DNA of 64,000 nt from Congeria kusceri (Eukaryota; Mollusca; Bivalvia; Myida; Dreissenidae): assembly GCA_027627225.1 (NCBI GenBank), contig CM051032.1:63810637-63874636 (forward strand), written 5' to 3'. This document shows, piece after piece, positions 38,001 to 53,000 of the stretch (the stretch's first letter is position 1; each line of letters starts with the position of its first letter). Position numbers and translations under genes: made by a program. The notes under the pieces are model-generated. The model saw nothing but the letters and a program-made list of their open reading frames with translations. It was not told the DNA's origin and did no database searches.

Positions 38001-41000
38001 TGTATGTCTTGATCTTTTATATCAGACATGTTATCAAAATTATAAACGGGGACCATATATTGTTGTTTATTTCGTTTATTTTTTTATTAATAGTGTTTAA
38101 GTAGACGATATCACCTAACAGATTATTATTATGCTTCCATAGACCTTTGCCATGGCTAAAATTAGTAAATTGTAAAGACATGATTACAATTGAGTGATCG
38201 GATTGGAAACTTGGTAGAATGTTTACATCGACGAATGCTGGTAACAAAAGCGGTGATAAAAGGAAAAAATCAAGCCTAGCTTGTTGTATGGGGTTTGTTC
38301 GTCTCCATGTGTATCGTTTCGAAACAGGGTAGTTAACTCTGAAAGGGTCGGAAAGATTGCGTTCTTCAATATGCTTTATAACAGTTTGTCTTGCATTTTT
38401 ATTATTCACTGTTTTATAATTATCGTAATCCAGATTTGGGTCTAATACTAAATTAAAGTCACCACAAATCAAGAAAGAATCATTACTAATTGTGTCAATT
38501 TTCTGGAAGATATTGTTAAAAAAGTCCGGGATATCAGTGTTTGGCCCATAGATAGTAACAATGGTAATTCTGGTTTCACCGAGATTTAAATCAAGCAGAA
38601 TAAAGTTTCCTTGGTCATCATAATAAACGTTATGTATTTTGTACTCAAGTTTCTTTGAAAGGAAAATTGCAACACCGCGGGAATTGGAAGAGCCATAACT
38701 CATAAAACATTCTGCCCCCCATTCTGAGTAAATAGTTTTATATTGATCGCAAACAAAATGTGTATCTTGAAGACATAATATGTCACAATTTGTATCTTTT
38801 AAATATTGAAATACTTGTAATCTTTTCTTTATGCCCTGGATGCCTCTGCAGTTTAAAGATAATATTTTAAGGGAACACATTAGCGAGAAGCATGAAATAG
38901 GTGATTATAGTGATATGTAAAAGCAGGTGCATCGGTTTGAACGCAATAAGCAGGATCTCCATATAAGGAATGGAAGCAACAAAAAAGTATAAACAATAAA
39001 CAAACAAACATAAAAGAATACTGACTACTTTGACAGACAACCTAAGCATGGATTTCCTCTATAAACACTTAAAAGGAAGTTAATCATCGTGCATTAATAT
39101 ATTGGCATATATATGCAATTGGAAATATATCAGGTTTAGATACAACAATGTCTCAATAGACCAAAAATTTAAGAAATGTAGCAGTTGTATACACTTCTAT
39201 TCAGGATAAATTATGAAAAAAATCTCTATATTTACTCATAAAACATTCATTTATCATTTAATTTATTGAAAGCTGGGAAAAAAAAACTAGTATTAGAACG
39301 TGTTGTATTTGATAACGTTCTAGAAAAAAAAGGCTACTATTGCTATAATATTGTAGTATGCAGTGCCCTGGAACAGTTTCTTATAAATCTTATCATATTA
39401 ATATTTATTAACTGAACAGAGAATAAAATTGGAACATGTTTTTGTGCATTGTAATAATTTCTTATAAATGTATCTTATAAAAACAAGAATTTCAAATATG
39501 CATATACATTTCTTGTAGGGAGAAGAACAACATTTCATTTGTGTTATTGTTAACATTTAAAAATTAATGAACTCTAAAGATGCGTGTCAATTTAGTTTTA
39601 ATTACCGGATCTGATCCCATTTATAGAGTTTTACCAAGATGACGCGAACTAATAATTAAAATGTTTGCAATTTAAATAAGGAAAAACATCAATTCGACTG
39701 CATTACTGTTGCATTTTTAACACAAGCTAACGAGTTCACTTCCAGTAATTTCTTCGCAAGTGAAAGAAAATTGCAACCCAAATGAAGATTCAAGTGTTAC
39801 CAGGTTATGAACTTTGCAGATATGTATTAAGTATGAATGTTATTTAATTAAAAGGCTTGTCGAAAAAACAATATATGTGGATCCCCATGTAAATGCATCT
39901 TCCAACAGAAGAAACATATGGAGATACTACAAATTGTTAAATATTTAAATTACTAAAGCGTTTTCCGTATTTGCCCTCTTTAGCGAAAACGAAAAAAGAG
40001 AAGCAGTTTAGGAACTAAAAAATATATAACATCAAGAAATATATTTTAAGAGAGGATTGGAAAACATTACAATGATTTTATATTGTATATATTATACACA
40101 ATTATGTTTCGCTAAAATATATTTTAAAAGAGGATTGGAAAACATTACAATGATTTTATATTGTATATATTATACACAATTATGTTTCGCTAAGATGATC
40201 TTATACATATCTTTTGCACTGTCTTATACATGTCAATAAATGTATTATATAGAGTTCGTTTAGTAAAAAGAAATAGTATTTATATGTGATGCAAACTTAT
40301 GTCTAATTTGAATTTTTGTTCATTGACCTTCATGTTTAACATACAACAATACTTCCAACAAATAAAGGCATTGAGATTCAAACAACATGCAACAACAAAT
40401 TAATTAATGCTTCAGTTTTGCCCTTTTTAACGAAAACGGTGGAAGGCACTGTATTTGACGAATTTTTGCAAGGAAAGTGTAGCCAGGACGTATACTATAA
40501 AAGAAATAAGTGCATAGTAGGAAAGGAATAACTGAAGATAAAGCACGGCTATCACTTTTCGTACATGTACACATATCTGATAATTCTATATATACTTATT
40601 GTTGTTTACAACTAATGTACAATATAAAATATACACTAATCTACACATTTTGAAAATTTACTACATATAGTGAAACACATATATGATATTTCTATGCATA
40701 CTAATTTATTGTTTACAATTAATTTACACAATATAATATCAAGTAATTAATACACTATGTATATATAGTGATCTATATTTATTATTATTGTTTTATCACT
40801 AATTATATTTATTATTATTGTTTTATCACTAATTTATTGTTAACAATTAAATTACACATATAATATACACTAATAAATACATTATGTATAATGTTGTTGT
40901 TGTTGTATACAAAAGGATCTATATTTATTATTGTTGTATTTATCACTATCAAATATTAAATATATTTAATGTAAAACATATATGATATTTATATGCATAC

Positions 41001-44000
41001 CAGTTTATTGTTTACAATTAATGTACACTATATAATATGGACTAATGGAAACAATCTATGTATGAAGTGATCAATATTTATTATTATCAAATTTATTACT
41101 ACTTATTTTTACATTTCATCTTAATTTACAAGACAAACGTTGATTTTGTTAACCACTTTACTGATTATTATATTTATTACTATCAAATCAATATTTATTT
41201 TACAACTTATTTTACAATTCATCCTTATTTTAAGACGAGCGTTAATTTTGTGAACCTGTTAAACTTAATCACAAAATTGTGATTATATGAGAACCGTTTT
41301 AACTACATCCATTTTACCAGATTTGTCACGCATGATAGCACCGTTCAAATTATACAAAAATCTATACTGTCCAATGATAGATAATGAAAACACTGATCGC
41401 CGTTACTTCGCAGGTCGTTTTGGCCAGGGCAGGTCTAACCAGGTCTGATAGTCCTCAAAGTCGACACGGGTCACCTGTTCCTGTGCATTTCTGTAGAGGA
41501 TAACCACATTACGAGTCCATACACTGGACACTTCGTCAGTCATTTTGCGTTTGACACTCATAAAGACCTCCAAATTTAGAGGTGTGAGGTCTTCTCTAAT
41601 AAATATACCTGCTTGGCGGAGAATACGACCTTGTCTGAGCACTGTGTTACGAAGTAACCTGGACTGAAAGCGTACAATAATGTCCTTCTTTCCTTCTGGT
41701 CCTTTCTTTAAACGATGGGCAATATCGATTTCGCTTGTGGCTATTTGGCAGCCCAGTTTGCTGTTCAAAGTTTCTACCATATATTTGGTAGTTTCTTCAG
41801 CTGTTTCAAATCGCTTGAATTGTTTTTTGCCTTCTATAAGTTCTTCGATATGCGATATTCCGCTGATTATGATATTGTTACTTCGGCTATATTGGTTTGC
41901 CTCATTTTCAATTTTCCTCCTTTCAGTTTCGTGCTTGACAACAGAATCAGCTAGTTTGGAATTAACTTCTTCTTGATCCGCAAGTTTTTTGTTCAGGTCT
42001 TTAATTTCATGTTTCAGTCTATCATTCTCAACTTCGCGTTCAAAGATTCTTGATTCCAGCACTTCGATTTGCTTTGAAAGTGTCTTCACGATTTCATCTT
42101 TGATACCCGATAATAATTCTTTCATGGTATCTCTCATTCGTGTGTCGTCCTTTTCTATTAGTTGTTTAATTTTCGTATTTATTTGTTCAATGGACCTATC
42201 AACGGTTGATGCGACATTTGCCAACTTGTTGTTGATGTCTTTAAGTTGAGTTCTTATGTCATTTATTTCAGAGGAAACGTTACATTCTGGTTTCCAATTT
42301 GTCTTTCCAACTTTCGACATTTTTGCCTTTCGAGTTTTGTGAGTTTCAGATTTTTGCTCGTTCGGTGAAGGTGATGTTGGCAATTCAATTTCACTGATGC
42401 TACCAGTAGAGTTTATATCCTTTTTACGTTTCTTTTCTTCAGTAGACATCGTGTGAATCACCTTCTTAGTTTTGCACAGTATACTTTAGTTCGTCGAGCG
42501 TGGGTGACCTTCACATTGAACCGTTACACATGAGGTTAGAAACTGTACAACCCAGGTAACATCAGGTAAAATCAATATGGCCGCGCCCAATACATTTATA
42601 TTGAAAAAGTTACCGTATCATAAATGCTTTATTTCAAATCCATGCCAAGCTGTCTTTTCCTGGTACGTTACATCATTAATCCCGGGTTGCACAGACACAA
42701 AAATTGCACTGTTGCAGAATGTTTTTATGGCTTTATTTTAATAAATAATCATTTATTTTGACAAGCGCTCAAAAAGCCGTCATTACTCGCTGGTTCCCGT
42801 TGTTAAGTATGCATTTATTTTTGGTTAAAGTTATTGCTTTTACATTAAATTACATAAGGATTGGAATTAGTATATTGTAACCTTTAGAGGGGGTACTTTA
42901 ACATTTTGCTTATTTGTCAATATATGATTGCTGTTAACATCACAAAGTTGTATATGTTATGTACAATTATGATAATATATAGTCTATTTTAATTGTATAT
43001 AAATGTAAATAAATGTATTTTTAAACTACATAAAAAGATATATGCTAGATCACAGAAACTAAAACTTTTCCGTGCTTCTTGTGTTTTACCCGTAGTAATT
43101 TGTTAACCTCGACAACTGTTGTTACAGGATTAATTTTAAATGATTTTATTCTTTGCAACACAAGCATGTCAGTATGATTTTATGTAAATACTAGGTTAAA
43201 AGATGGCTGGATAATTCATTCAGTTATTGGATGTCATGGGTCCTGTATGTTGGCATTTGTGTCCACTATAGTTTTCTCTGACGACTGTTTTCCGAGTGAC
43301 TCTAATACTTAATTATAGTAACAATGATTAGTATTTAGTTGTCTAAAATAATAGTTTAAGTCACCAAGCTGTTATTGGAATCAGAATATTAGAATTTATG
43401 AAGTTTTGTGACATGTTTAGTTGTGATATGTACTAAAAACAGCATTTGGCACATTACTGTACTAGGTTTTAAAAACCGACCCCTGTATACTAAAGCTGCA
43501 AATATTTCTGTTATACGACGCTGAAAGTTCATACTTTTTTGGTATTTCATTTGCATAAGTATGTACAAAATTTTAGTGGACTAAATTCACCTATACCCTT
43601 TACCTATGTGATCACAGCTGACTTTAAAATATGGACACTCATTTTCAAGTTAGTTGAATTTGTCCTTATTTTCGATAGGGGTACTGTACATATTTTAATG
43701 TTTTTCTTTATATTGTTTATATAAACATCACACAGTTGTTATTATTCTGCTTACAGATGTCCATGCAACTGTTATGAAGTTTAAAATATGCTGAACATAA
43801 AAAACATGAACATGTTTTGTGGCTTTTTCTAATCTGACATCTTGTCTGCTTGAGCTATTTTTTTGTCCAAAGGGGTGGCATTACAAAAATGCTAATAACT
43901 TTTGAATTACATGGTAAAAAGTCTTTAAATATTAAAATACAGTGTCTTATTGATTGTAAATTATGATGAAAAAAAAAAAGAAACACATTTGTGATCATGA

Positions 44001-47000
44001 CCATTAGTGTGTGGCTACCTTAACACAAACATAACCATGTCTGTTTTCACAACAAAAAATCTGCACAGTGTTCTCAACACGTAAGTCACTGAACTCTGGA
44101 TGATTTATGAAAAATAGTTTAAACTTTATGCATTGAGTTTGCCGGTTTTTGCATATTGGGTATTTTAATTGAGTTTTGTTTCTCATTAAATTAAAAACAA
44201 ATTGCGTAAAAGGGGTTTCAGAATTGCGTATTTACGCAAATACGCGCCTTATCTGTTGCTCTGTAATGATGTCAGTTTTTTGATTTTTGTAAAGTCATTA
44301 TATGTTTTTTATGTTATTTAGTTTGTTTTCTATCATTTATTTTCAAAATAAGGACAAAAAGTGATGGGATAAATATCATACTAGGTATGTGTTGAGTACG
44401 TTTATTTGCTTGGCATGAAAACATTAACCACTCGCCATGGTTAGTGGTTCAGATTTTATAACCCCCACTAAATAAATTTACCTTTATTCAATACTCACCT
44501 TGTATTGTCTATGTATATTACCACACCAATAAAGTAATAGTAAATTAAATATACAGAGCATTGAAATGTAGTATAAGTGTTCTACTCTCTCTAAAACTAT
44601 GTTGAAATATATGCTTTTGCTCTTTCTATAGCTACACTGTGTAACAATTAAGATTCTTGTTTACTATTAAATATTAAATAAAATCATAGTATTATAACAT
44701 GTAAATGGTCTAGCAATGTGTCAAAACTGCTTACTTATGTTGCGCAATATGGTTTTGCAATATATTGCAACATGGTTTTGAAAAACGTTGCACATGGTTA
44801 TGCAAAATGTTGCAACATGGTTTTACAATCTATATTTTTTCTGCTAAAGCATAGCATACACTTTTCCAATAATTGCAGCCTAATATTTGCCATAAATGAT
44901 CCCAATCTCTTACCTTGACTTTATGAAGAATTTGTACTCAATAAGCAGGTTAATGATGAAGAACAGAATTCCCAACATAAACATGGAGAACAGGTTGCGG
45001 CCGACTTGTTTCCAGGCAAATGGATTTGGCAGCCGGTCTTCCCCAAACGCGGCGTACACGTCTGCAAAGAGCTGGTTCTTTGCAAGATCGAAGAGTCCTC
45101 GCCCGAGACAATACTGGGGCAGCAGCAAGAACACTTGCTTCAGTACCACATTGATGTCCTTCAGGCTCTGAAAATTTTCATTGGGAATGTTTTATCGTAA
45201 CATTTTTATACAATCTTAAGTAGTTGACCAAGACGATACTGGGGCAGCAGCAGGAACACTTTGTCACTTTAGTTCAAGAATGCAACAAGAGCTGTCAGAG
45301 GACAGCGTGCTCGACTATTCGAAGTATTTCAATTGGTACATATTTTGGATAGTGGAAGGGGCATAAATTTGTTAAAATTAGGGATGGGACCGAATATTCG
45401 AATATTCTAACAAATTTTTGTTTAAAGTAATGTTTTTCCCAGTTTGATTGGAAAGTTAACATGAATTCCAGTCGTATTTCCTGCCTAGCAGGTGGGCGGG
45501 GGCAGTCTATCCATTAATGAATCCATTACCAGCCAATCAATTTCTTTAACAAAATTAGCATGATCTGGTCAATCTTAATATACGTCACTTGTAAATTATT
45601 CTCCATTATATCAACACCGTATATTGTACAAGAGTCTTTATTAATAAACAATGCCACCATCACGTGCTTGGAAGTACTTTACGCGGTCATCAGACAAAAC
45701 CCAGGAAACGTGTAATCTGCACAGCAGATACAAGCTTCATGTTCTGAAAAAAACGGATCGATTAACAAATTAATTAACAATACATTTAACAATATCTTAC
45801 TTTTCTTTATATTTGCCTAACACTCACAAAGTTATATCGCTCATTTACCAATGAAACAAGGTAATACAACTACGTACATGTAGTATACATATTTCGCATA
45901 GGTAAATATTCGGACAGAGTGCCGTATATAGTAGTATATAGTAGTATTTACAAAACGAATATTCGAATATATTCGAATACCTAAAATGAATATTCGAATA
46001 TTGATTTCAGTATTCGGTCCCATCCCTAGTTAAAATACAAAACTTTTAAGTGAAGCCTTGTAAAGTATATAAATTTTTGGAACAAAAACTTTAACCACAA
46101 AGTCTATGTAAAAAGTGGGCTAACTCTGTCAAAATACAAAACTGAGTTATGGGTAATGTTGCCCTTGACAATAGAGTTGATGACTAAGTTTAGTTGTAAG
46201 TTTCAAGTAAATAACTTATATACTTTTGTAGTTACCAAACTTTTGAAAATAAACTTTAACCAGAAAATCTATGTGATAAAGGGGCATAACTCTTTCAAAA
46301 TACAAAACAGAGTTATGGGTAATGTTGCCCCTAATACTAGAGTTGATGACAAAGGTTAGTTCCAAGTTTCAAGTGAATACCTAATGTAGTTTTCAAGTTA
46401 CCAAATTTTGAATATTAGCTTGAACAGAAAATCTAAGTAAAAAGGGGGCATAACTCTGTTAAAATACAAAATAGAGTTATGGGTAATGTTGCCTCTGATA
46501 CTGGAGTTGATGACAAAGGTTAGATCCAAGTTTCAAGTGAATAACTTATGTAGTTTTGAAGTTACCAAACTTTTGAATGTAAACTTTAAACAGAAAATCT
46601 AAGTGAAAAGGGGGCATAACTCTGTCAAAATACAAAATAGAGTTATGGGTAATGTTGTACCTGAAACTAGAGTTGATGACAAAGATAAGTTCCAAGTTTC
46701 AAGTGAATAACTTATGTAGTTTTGAAGTTACAAAACTTTTGAATTTAAACTTTGACCAGAAAATCTATGTGAAAAAGGGGCATAACTCTGAAAAAATACA
46801 AAATAGAGTTATGGGGAATGTTCATCCTGATACTGGAGGTGATGACAAAGGTATATTCCAAGTTTCAAGTGAATAGCTTTTGTAGTATTGAAGTTACAAA
46901 ACTTATGAATATAAACTTAAACCAGAAAATCTATGTGAAAAAAGGGCATAACTCTGTCAAAATACAAAACAGTGTTAAAGGGAATGTTGCCCTTGACACT

Positions 47001-50000
47001 GGAGTTGATGACAAAGGTTAGTTCCAAGTTTCAAGTGAATAACTTATGTAGTTTTGAAGTTACAAAACTTTTGAATATAAACTTTAACCAGAAAATCTAA
47101 GTGAAAAAGGGACATAACTCTGTCAAAATGCTAAATAGAGTTATGGGGAAGGTTGCCCCTCACACAGCAGTTGATGACAAAGGTATATTCCAAGTTTCAA
47201 GTGAATAACTTCTGTAGTTTTGAAGTTACAAGACTTTTGAATAAAAACTTAAACAAATTCAGATGCTCACATATTCTTCAAATTTAAGCTAACGTGCTTA
47301 AATTTTGCATTGCAGATATTGAGTTATTGCTCTAACATGACGACTAGCTTCAGTAACAAATTGATGTCTTTCAGATTCTGGAAATATTAACGGAAATGTG
47401 TGAAACATGTAGTATTAACTTTCTTTCTAATCCAAAATCAATGATAGAGATCACAGTGGTATAGTGGATATTGTGTCTGCCTTATGATCACGAGGTTTAG
47501 AGTTTGATTCCTACATGGGGAGGGTTGAAGAAGAATGCTTCACAAACACGTTGGCCTGTTTTATTAAAGCATTGTCCAAAGTACAAAATAAGTCATCAAG
47601 AATCTCAGATTTAAATGAGCGAAGTCCTTAATTTTAGTTCCGAAAATGTGCCAAAGATGGACTGCAAGAGTTAAAATTCAGAACAAACTAGACATGTGTC
47701 CCTAGGACATGGATTCCTCCACATTACGCTGGTTGTCACAAAATTTTTCTCATTTCCGAAAGAATGAACCAAAATACCCAGGTGCACAAGTTCACATGCT
47801 GACTAATATGTTTATAAAGTTTCATCACTCTAACAGCAATACTTTTTGAGTTACGCGCGACACAAGTCATTTTTGGCTAAAAAAAGGGTCATAACTCTGC
47901 TGATGTCGGAAAAAACTGCAAAAAATACCCAGGTGCACAAGCCCTGATGCCGATGAATATACTTATCAAGTTTCATCACTCTAGCAGTCGCACTTTTTGA
48001 GTTATGCGCAACACAAAAATCCGACAGACGGACGGTACGGACGGATAATGGGCAAACTATATGTCCTACTCTAAAGTGGGGGCATAAAAACTGCTAACAA
48101 ACCTTATATTATGTTATTATGACCAATAATATGCAGACCAATCTTATACTGATAGACTTATATTAGAAACACTATACATAAATTTAACAATCTGAAACAT
48201 GACTATGTGTGTACCTCATCATCTTCTTCCAGAAATTCAAGGATAAAGGTCGCCATTGTCGAGACGGTGCCGAGGAAAATGTTCACTGACTTTAAGGTCA
48301 CAAGAGACGTACTGGGGACGCTGAACACCCGCGAGAAAGGGTACATCAGTGGGATCATGGCCCATCTGAAACGAGATATAGGGATCATGGGAATTGGTAT
48401 ACCTGGTACTGGGATAGCTATGAAATGGGAGAAAAAGGATCGTATGAACTTACAAACTGGGATAGCTATAGATACAAAACATGTATTACCAGGTGTATAT
48501 CAGTGGGATCATAACCCATTTGAAACAGGTAAAAATTATGTGGGAACAGACATAGATCTACTGGGGTAGTTACAGACAGAGCATGTAATACCAGAGCTAA
48601 ATCAGTTGAATCGAGGCCCATTTGAAAAGGAAATAGGGATCATGGGAACTGACATAGCTAAAAATATACCATTCAATACCTGGGGTACATATGTGGATCA
48701 ATGTCAACATGGTTTTCTGTCTCAACAAGTACTTACACACTTATAAGTCTATATTCAGATTTGTCGAATTTCAGATGTCTCGAAATCAATTGTGAATTTC
48801 TAGCGACTTCAAGATGACAAAGTTCAGCTGTATACAACAGTACATATTCCGGTACGATACCTACCCATACAGAAAGAGCAGGGATACCAAGGCGGGGCCG
48901 TTGACAGACGACACGTACGCCTGTCGGTTGAACGCCAGGAAGATGAATATACACAGGATGGAGGGAATCAGGTAGTTGATCTGCAGACCAAGGAAAAACA
49001 GGAGATATTCATTAAAATACATGCTGATATAGTCAGAAATCAGCAAGTCAGACAGAATGAAAACAAAATAATTTTCGACTAGTTAAAAGGACATCACCCT
49101 ACTAAATCATAACAAAATTAAGAAATAAATGCAAACAAGGCAGTCCAAAGGACAGCTACATCCCCCGCCGTGATCCTTCATTAGATTTTAAAGGTGACTT
49201 TGAAGTATCACACTGACCTTAATCTGGCACATTTGGACCAGATATGAAAGTACAGTTTCAGAAATTTAGATATGGAGCTGACACGAAAATGGAGGCTTAA
49301 ACATTTGACCTTAAAGTGTGTCCTTGACCTTGAGGTGGCAAGACTGCTCCATGGCTTCTGCACATCGCCTCAATGTGATAAACATTTGAGCTAAGTTTTA
49401 TGAAAATCCTTCAAAGGGCATAGGAGATATGGAGCAGATACAAAAATGGAGGCTCAAACATTTGACCTTCAAGTGTGACCTTGACCTTGAGGTGGCGTGA
49501 CTGCATCATGCCTTCTGCACATTGCCTCAATGTGATAAACATTTGAGGCAAGTTTCATGAAAATCCTTTAAAGGGCACAGGAGATATAGAACGGACATGA
49601 AACTACAGGCTCAAACATTCAACCTTCAAGTATGACCATGACCTTGAGTTGGCGTGACTGGCTTATGCTTTCTGCACATGGTCTCAATGAGCAAAACATT
49701 TGAGCCAAGTTTCATGAAAATCCTTCAAAGGGTATTGCGGATCTGGAGCAGACACAAAAAACGGACACGAAAATGAAGGCTAAAAAATTTAACCTTCAAG
49801 TGTGACCTTGACCTTGAGCTGGCGTGAAAGGCCCATGCCTTCTGCACATTGTCTCAAATAACTAAACAATTGAGCCAAGTTTCATGAAAATCCTTCAAAA
49901 GGCATAGGAGATATGGAGCGGACACGAAATGGAGGCTCAAATATTGGACCTTCAAGTGTGACCTTGACCTTGAGCCGGCGTAAATGAGTCATGCCTTCTG

Positions 50001-53000
50001 CACATCCTCTCAATGACCTAAACATTTGAACCAACTTTCATGAAAATCCTTCAAAAGACATAGGAGATATGGAGCTGACACGAAATGGCGGCTTGAATAT
50101 TTGACCTTCAAGTGTGACCTTGACCTTGAGCCGGCGTGATTGACTCATGCCTTCTGCACATCGTCTCAATGACCTAAACATTTGAGCCAAGTTTCATGAA
50201 AATCCTTCAAAGGGTATAGGAGACATGGATCGGACACAAAATGGAGGCTTGAATATTTGACCTTCAAGTGTGACCTTGACCTTGAGCCGGCGTGACTGAC
50301 TCATGCCTTCTGCACATCGTCTCAATGACCTAAACATTTGAGCCAAGTTTCATGAAAATCCTTCAAAGGGTATAGGAGATATGGAGCGGACACGAAAATG
50401 TTACGGACAGACGGACGGGCAGACAGACGGAGGGACGGATGAAGGGCATTCCTATAACCCCCCTCCCGCTTCGCGGAGGGGGATTAACAAAGCAAATAGA
50501 TTTAAAAATATTATTTTTGTGTACATTAAGCGAAATTAATACATAAATATTATCTCTAGTGATAGGGAAGATCTAGGATCACAAAAGGTACACGGTGCTG
50601 CTAAAAAGGAGCAGGGTGGAAAGCCGAACCAGTTTGTTTGTCTAATATTTTGCTTCATCCAGGATTTTCATGAGTTAAATGCTTCGGTTTAAGGTTTTTA
50701 AGCATTGCCTATTCCTTTGTCATTGAATATTTGCAAAAAAATATTAAATTTCAAAAGATATGAAACATTTCTGTGTCGAGGAGCCCAGAGGGGCAGCAGG
50801 GGGGGGGGGGGGGGGGTCGAAAAAAGAGCTATTTTGCCCTAGATCTTTCCCTAAGTGAAAACAACTCACATTAATTGTATACAAAATAAGAGCAAACATT
50901 AAAATGTCTTCCCTACTTTTAAAAGCATTAACTCCATTTAACTATATAAATACTATGTAACTATAATGCTTCACTGTGTTTTACATTACAACTGTGTGTT
51001 GAAATATTTTAACATCCCGAAGTCATACGGCATCAGTGGAAAAGAAATGCGCTTTTTTTAAATCAATTTTTGGTTGTTGTTTTTTGTACCATATTGGTTT
51101 TGTTCCTATTTTTCTTTGTATTTTTTAACAAGATGGCCCTGAGGGCCCTAGGACGTTCACCTGAGACCTTGTAACCCAAAAAGAATTTGCATCCCCAAGG
51201 CGTGGCTTATTTTTATCCCAGGGGCATAATTTGACCAATCATGAACAAACCTCTGGGCCTTGTGGTTTCAGGTAAAGATTTTTACAGTCATTTTGCTATT
51301 TAAGTCTATATAAATCATGTGATCCCCGGGGCGGGGCCAGTTTTGACCCTAGGGGCATAAATTGAATTTTTTTTGTAGAGGACCACTATAGGATGTTACA
51401 TACCAAATATGAATCCTATGGGAATTGCGGTTTTAGAGAAGATGATTTTTAAATACATTTTGCTGTTTAAGTCTATATAAACCATGTGACCCCTCGGGGT
51501 GCAGCCAGATTTGACCACAGGGCATAATTTGAACAATCTTTGGAGAGGACCACTATGCAATGTTACGGACCAAATACAGGAAAGCTGTGGGCCTTGCCGT
51601 TTCAGAGGCGAAGATTTTTAAAGTCATTTTGCTATTTAAGCCTATATAAACCATGTGACCCCCAGGGCGTGTCCAGTATTGACCCCAGGGGCATAATTTG
51701 AACAATATTTGTAGAGGACCACTATATGATGTTACATACCAAATATGAAACATCTAGGCCTTGCGGTTTCAGAGGAGAAGAATGTTAAAGTCATTTTGCT
51801 ATTTAAGTCTTTATAAACCATGTGACCCCTGGGGTGTGGTTATTTTTAACCAATGGGGCATAACTTGAACAATCTTTTTAGAGGACCACTATAGGATGTT
51901 ACATACTAATTATGAAACCTCTGGGCCTTGCGGTTTCAGAGGAGAACATTTTAAAAAACATTTTGCTATTTAAGTTTTTCTAAACCATGTGACCCCCGGG
52001 GCGTGGCCCGTTTTGACTCCAGGGTCATAATTTGAACAAACATTTTAAAGGACCACTAAATGATGTTACATACCAAATATGAAATCTCTGGGCCTTGCAG
52101 TTTCAGAGGAGAAGATTTTTTAAGTCATTTTGCTATAGATTCTATATAAACCATGAGACCCCCGGGGCGTGGCCAGTTCTCACCACAGGGGCATAATTTG
52201 AACAAAATTTGTAGAGGAACACTATAGGATGTTACATACCAAATATGAAACCTCTGGGCCTTGTGGTTTCAGAGGAGAAGATTTTTAAAGTCATTTTGCT
52301 ATATATTCCATATAAACCATGTGACCCCCGGGGCATGGCCCGTTTTGACCCCAGGGGCATAATTTGAACAATCTTTGTAGAGGACCACTATAGGATGTTA
52401 CATACCAAATATGAAACCTCTGGGCCCTGCGGTTTCAATGAAGAAGATTTTTCAAGTTTACACTTTTAAAATCTATTTTTAGCTCTGGTGACCTACATAT
52501 TCAGCGGACAGTAACGATTTGAACAAATTTGAAAGTGGGTCACCCAATGATCATTGCTGTGAAGTTTGGTGAAAATCTGCCAAGTGGTTTAGGAGGAGAT
52601 GTTGTTTGAATGAAAAGTTGACGACGGACGCACGGACACGGACAATGGGCGGTCACAACAGCTCACCATGAGCACTTTGTGCTCAGGTGACCTAAAAAAT
52701 CGATCCGAGAAACAAAAAATCTACAAACTCTGGCCTTACCATATCCCAGCAGAAGTTGGACACCCAGTACATGACCGGGTTCACGCCACTGACAAACTGC
52801 AGGTGTTTGGAGTTGGAGACACGTTCCTCGATCAGATACATCGTGAAACTGGCGGGAATGAATGACATCGCGAATATCACGCAGACTGATATGACAACGT
52901 CTTTAAAACTGCTGTATCTGAAAAAAAAGATAAAAAGAATGTTAAAATCATTCTTTTCTTGAAAGAAACATCAGAAAATGCCAGGAACAAAGGACATGAT

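Larger units (their letters stand above)
34888..42500 (-). mobile_element. L1/Tx1-like LINE retrotransposon, two ORFs, inactivated
   Basis: ORF1 (41403-42461) and ORF2 (35115-38880) lie on the same strand in canonical order, inside the 12.6-kb ABCA intron and in the same orientation as the gene. A probable A-rich tail on the minus strand, AAAAAAATAAATAAATAAAT, is at 34888-34907. The 5' limit is a guess (about 42500 or beyond). ORF2 is broken by two frameshifts. The 2.5 kb between the ORFs is unusually long and AT-rich, so a later insertion is likely. Flanking target duplications were not resolved. Confidence 0.85.

Noticed and set aside
45006..45200. Plus-strand ORF across ABCA exon 10
   Set aside because: It is the antisense shadow of the exon. 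The minus frame carries the conserved ABCA motifs.
46156..47021. Three short plus-strand ORFs with similar proteins
   Set aside because: The similarity comes from the 160-bp monomers of the composite repeat.
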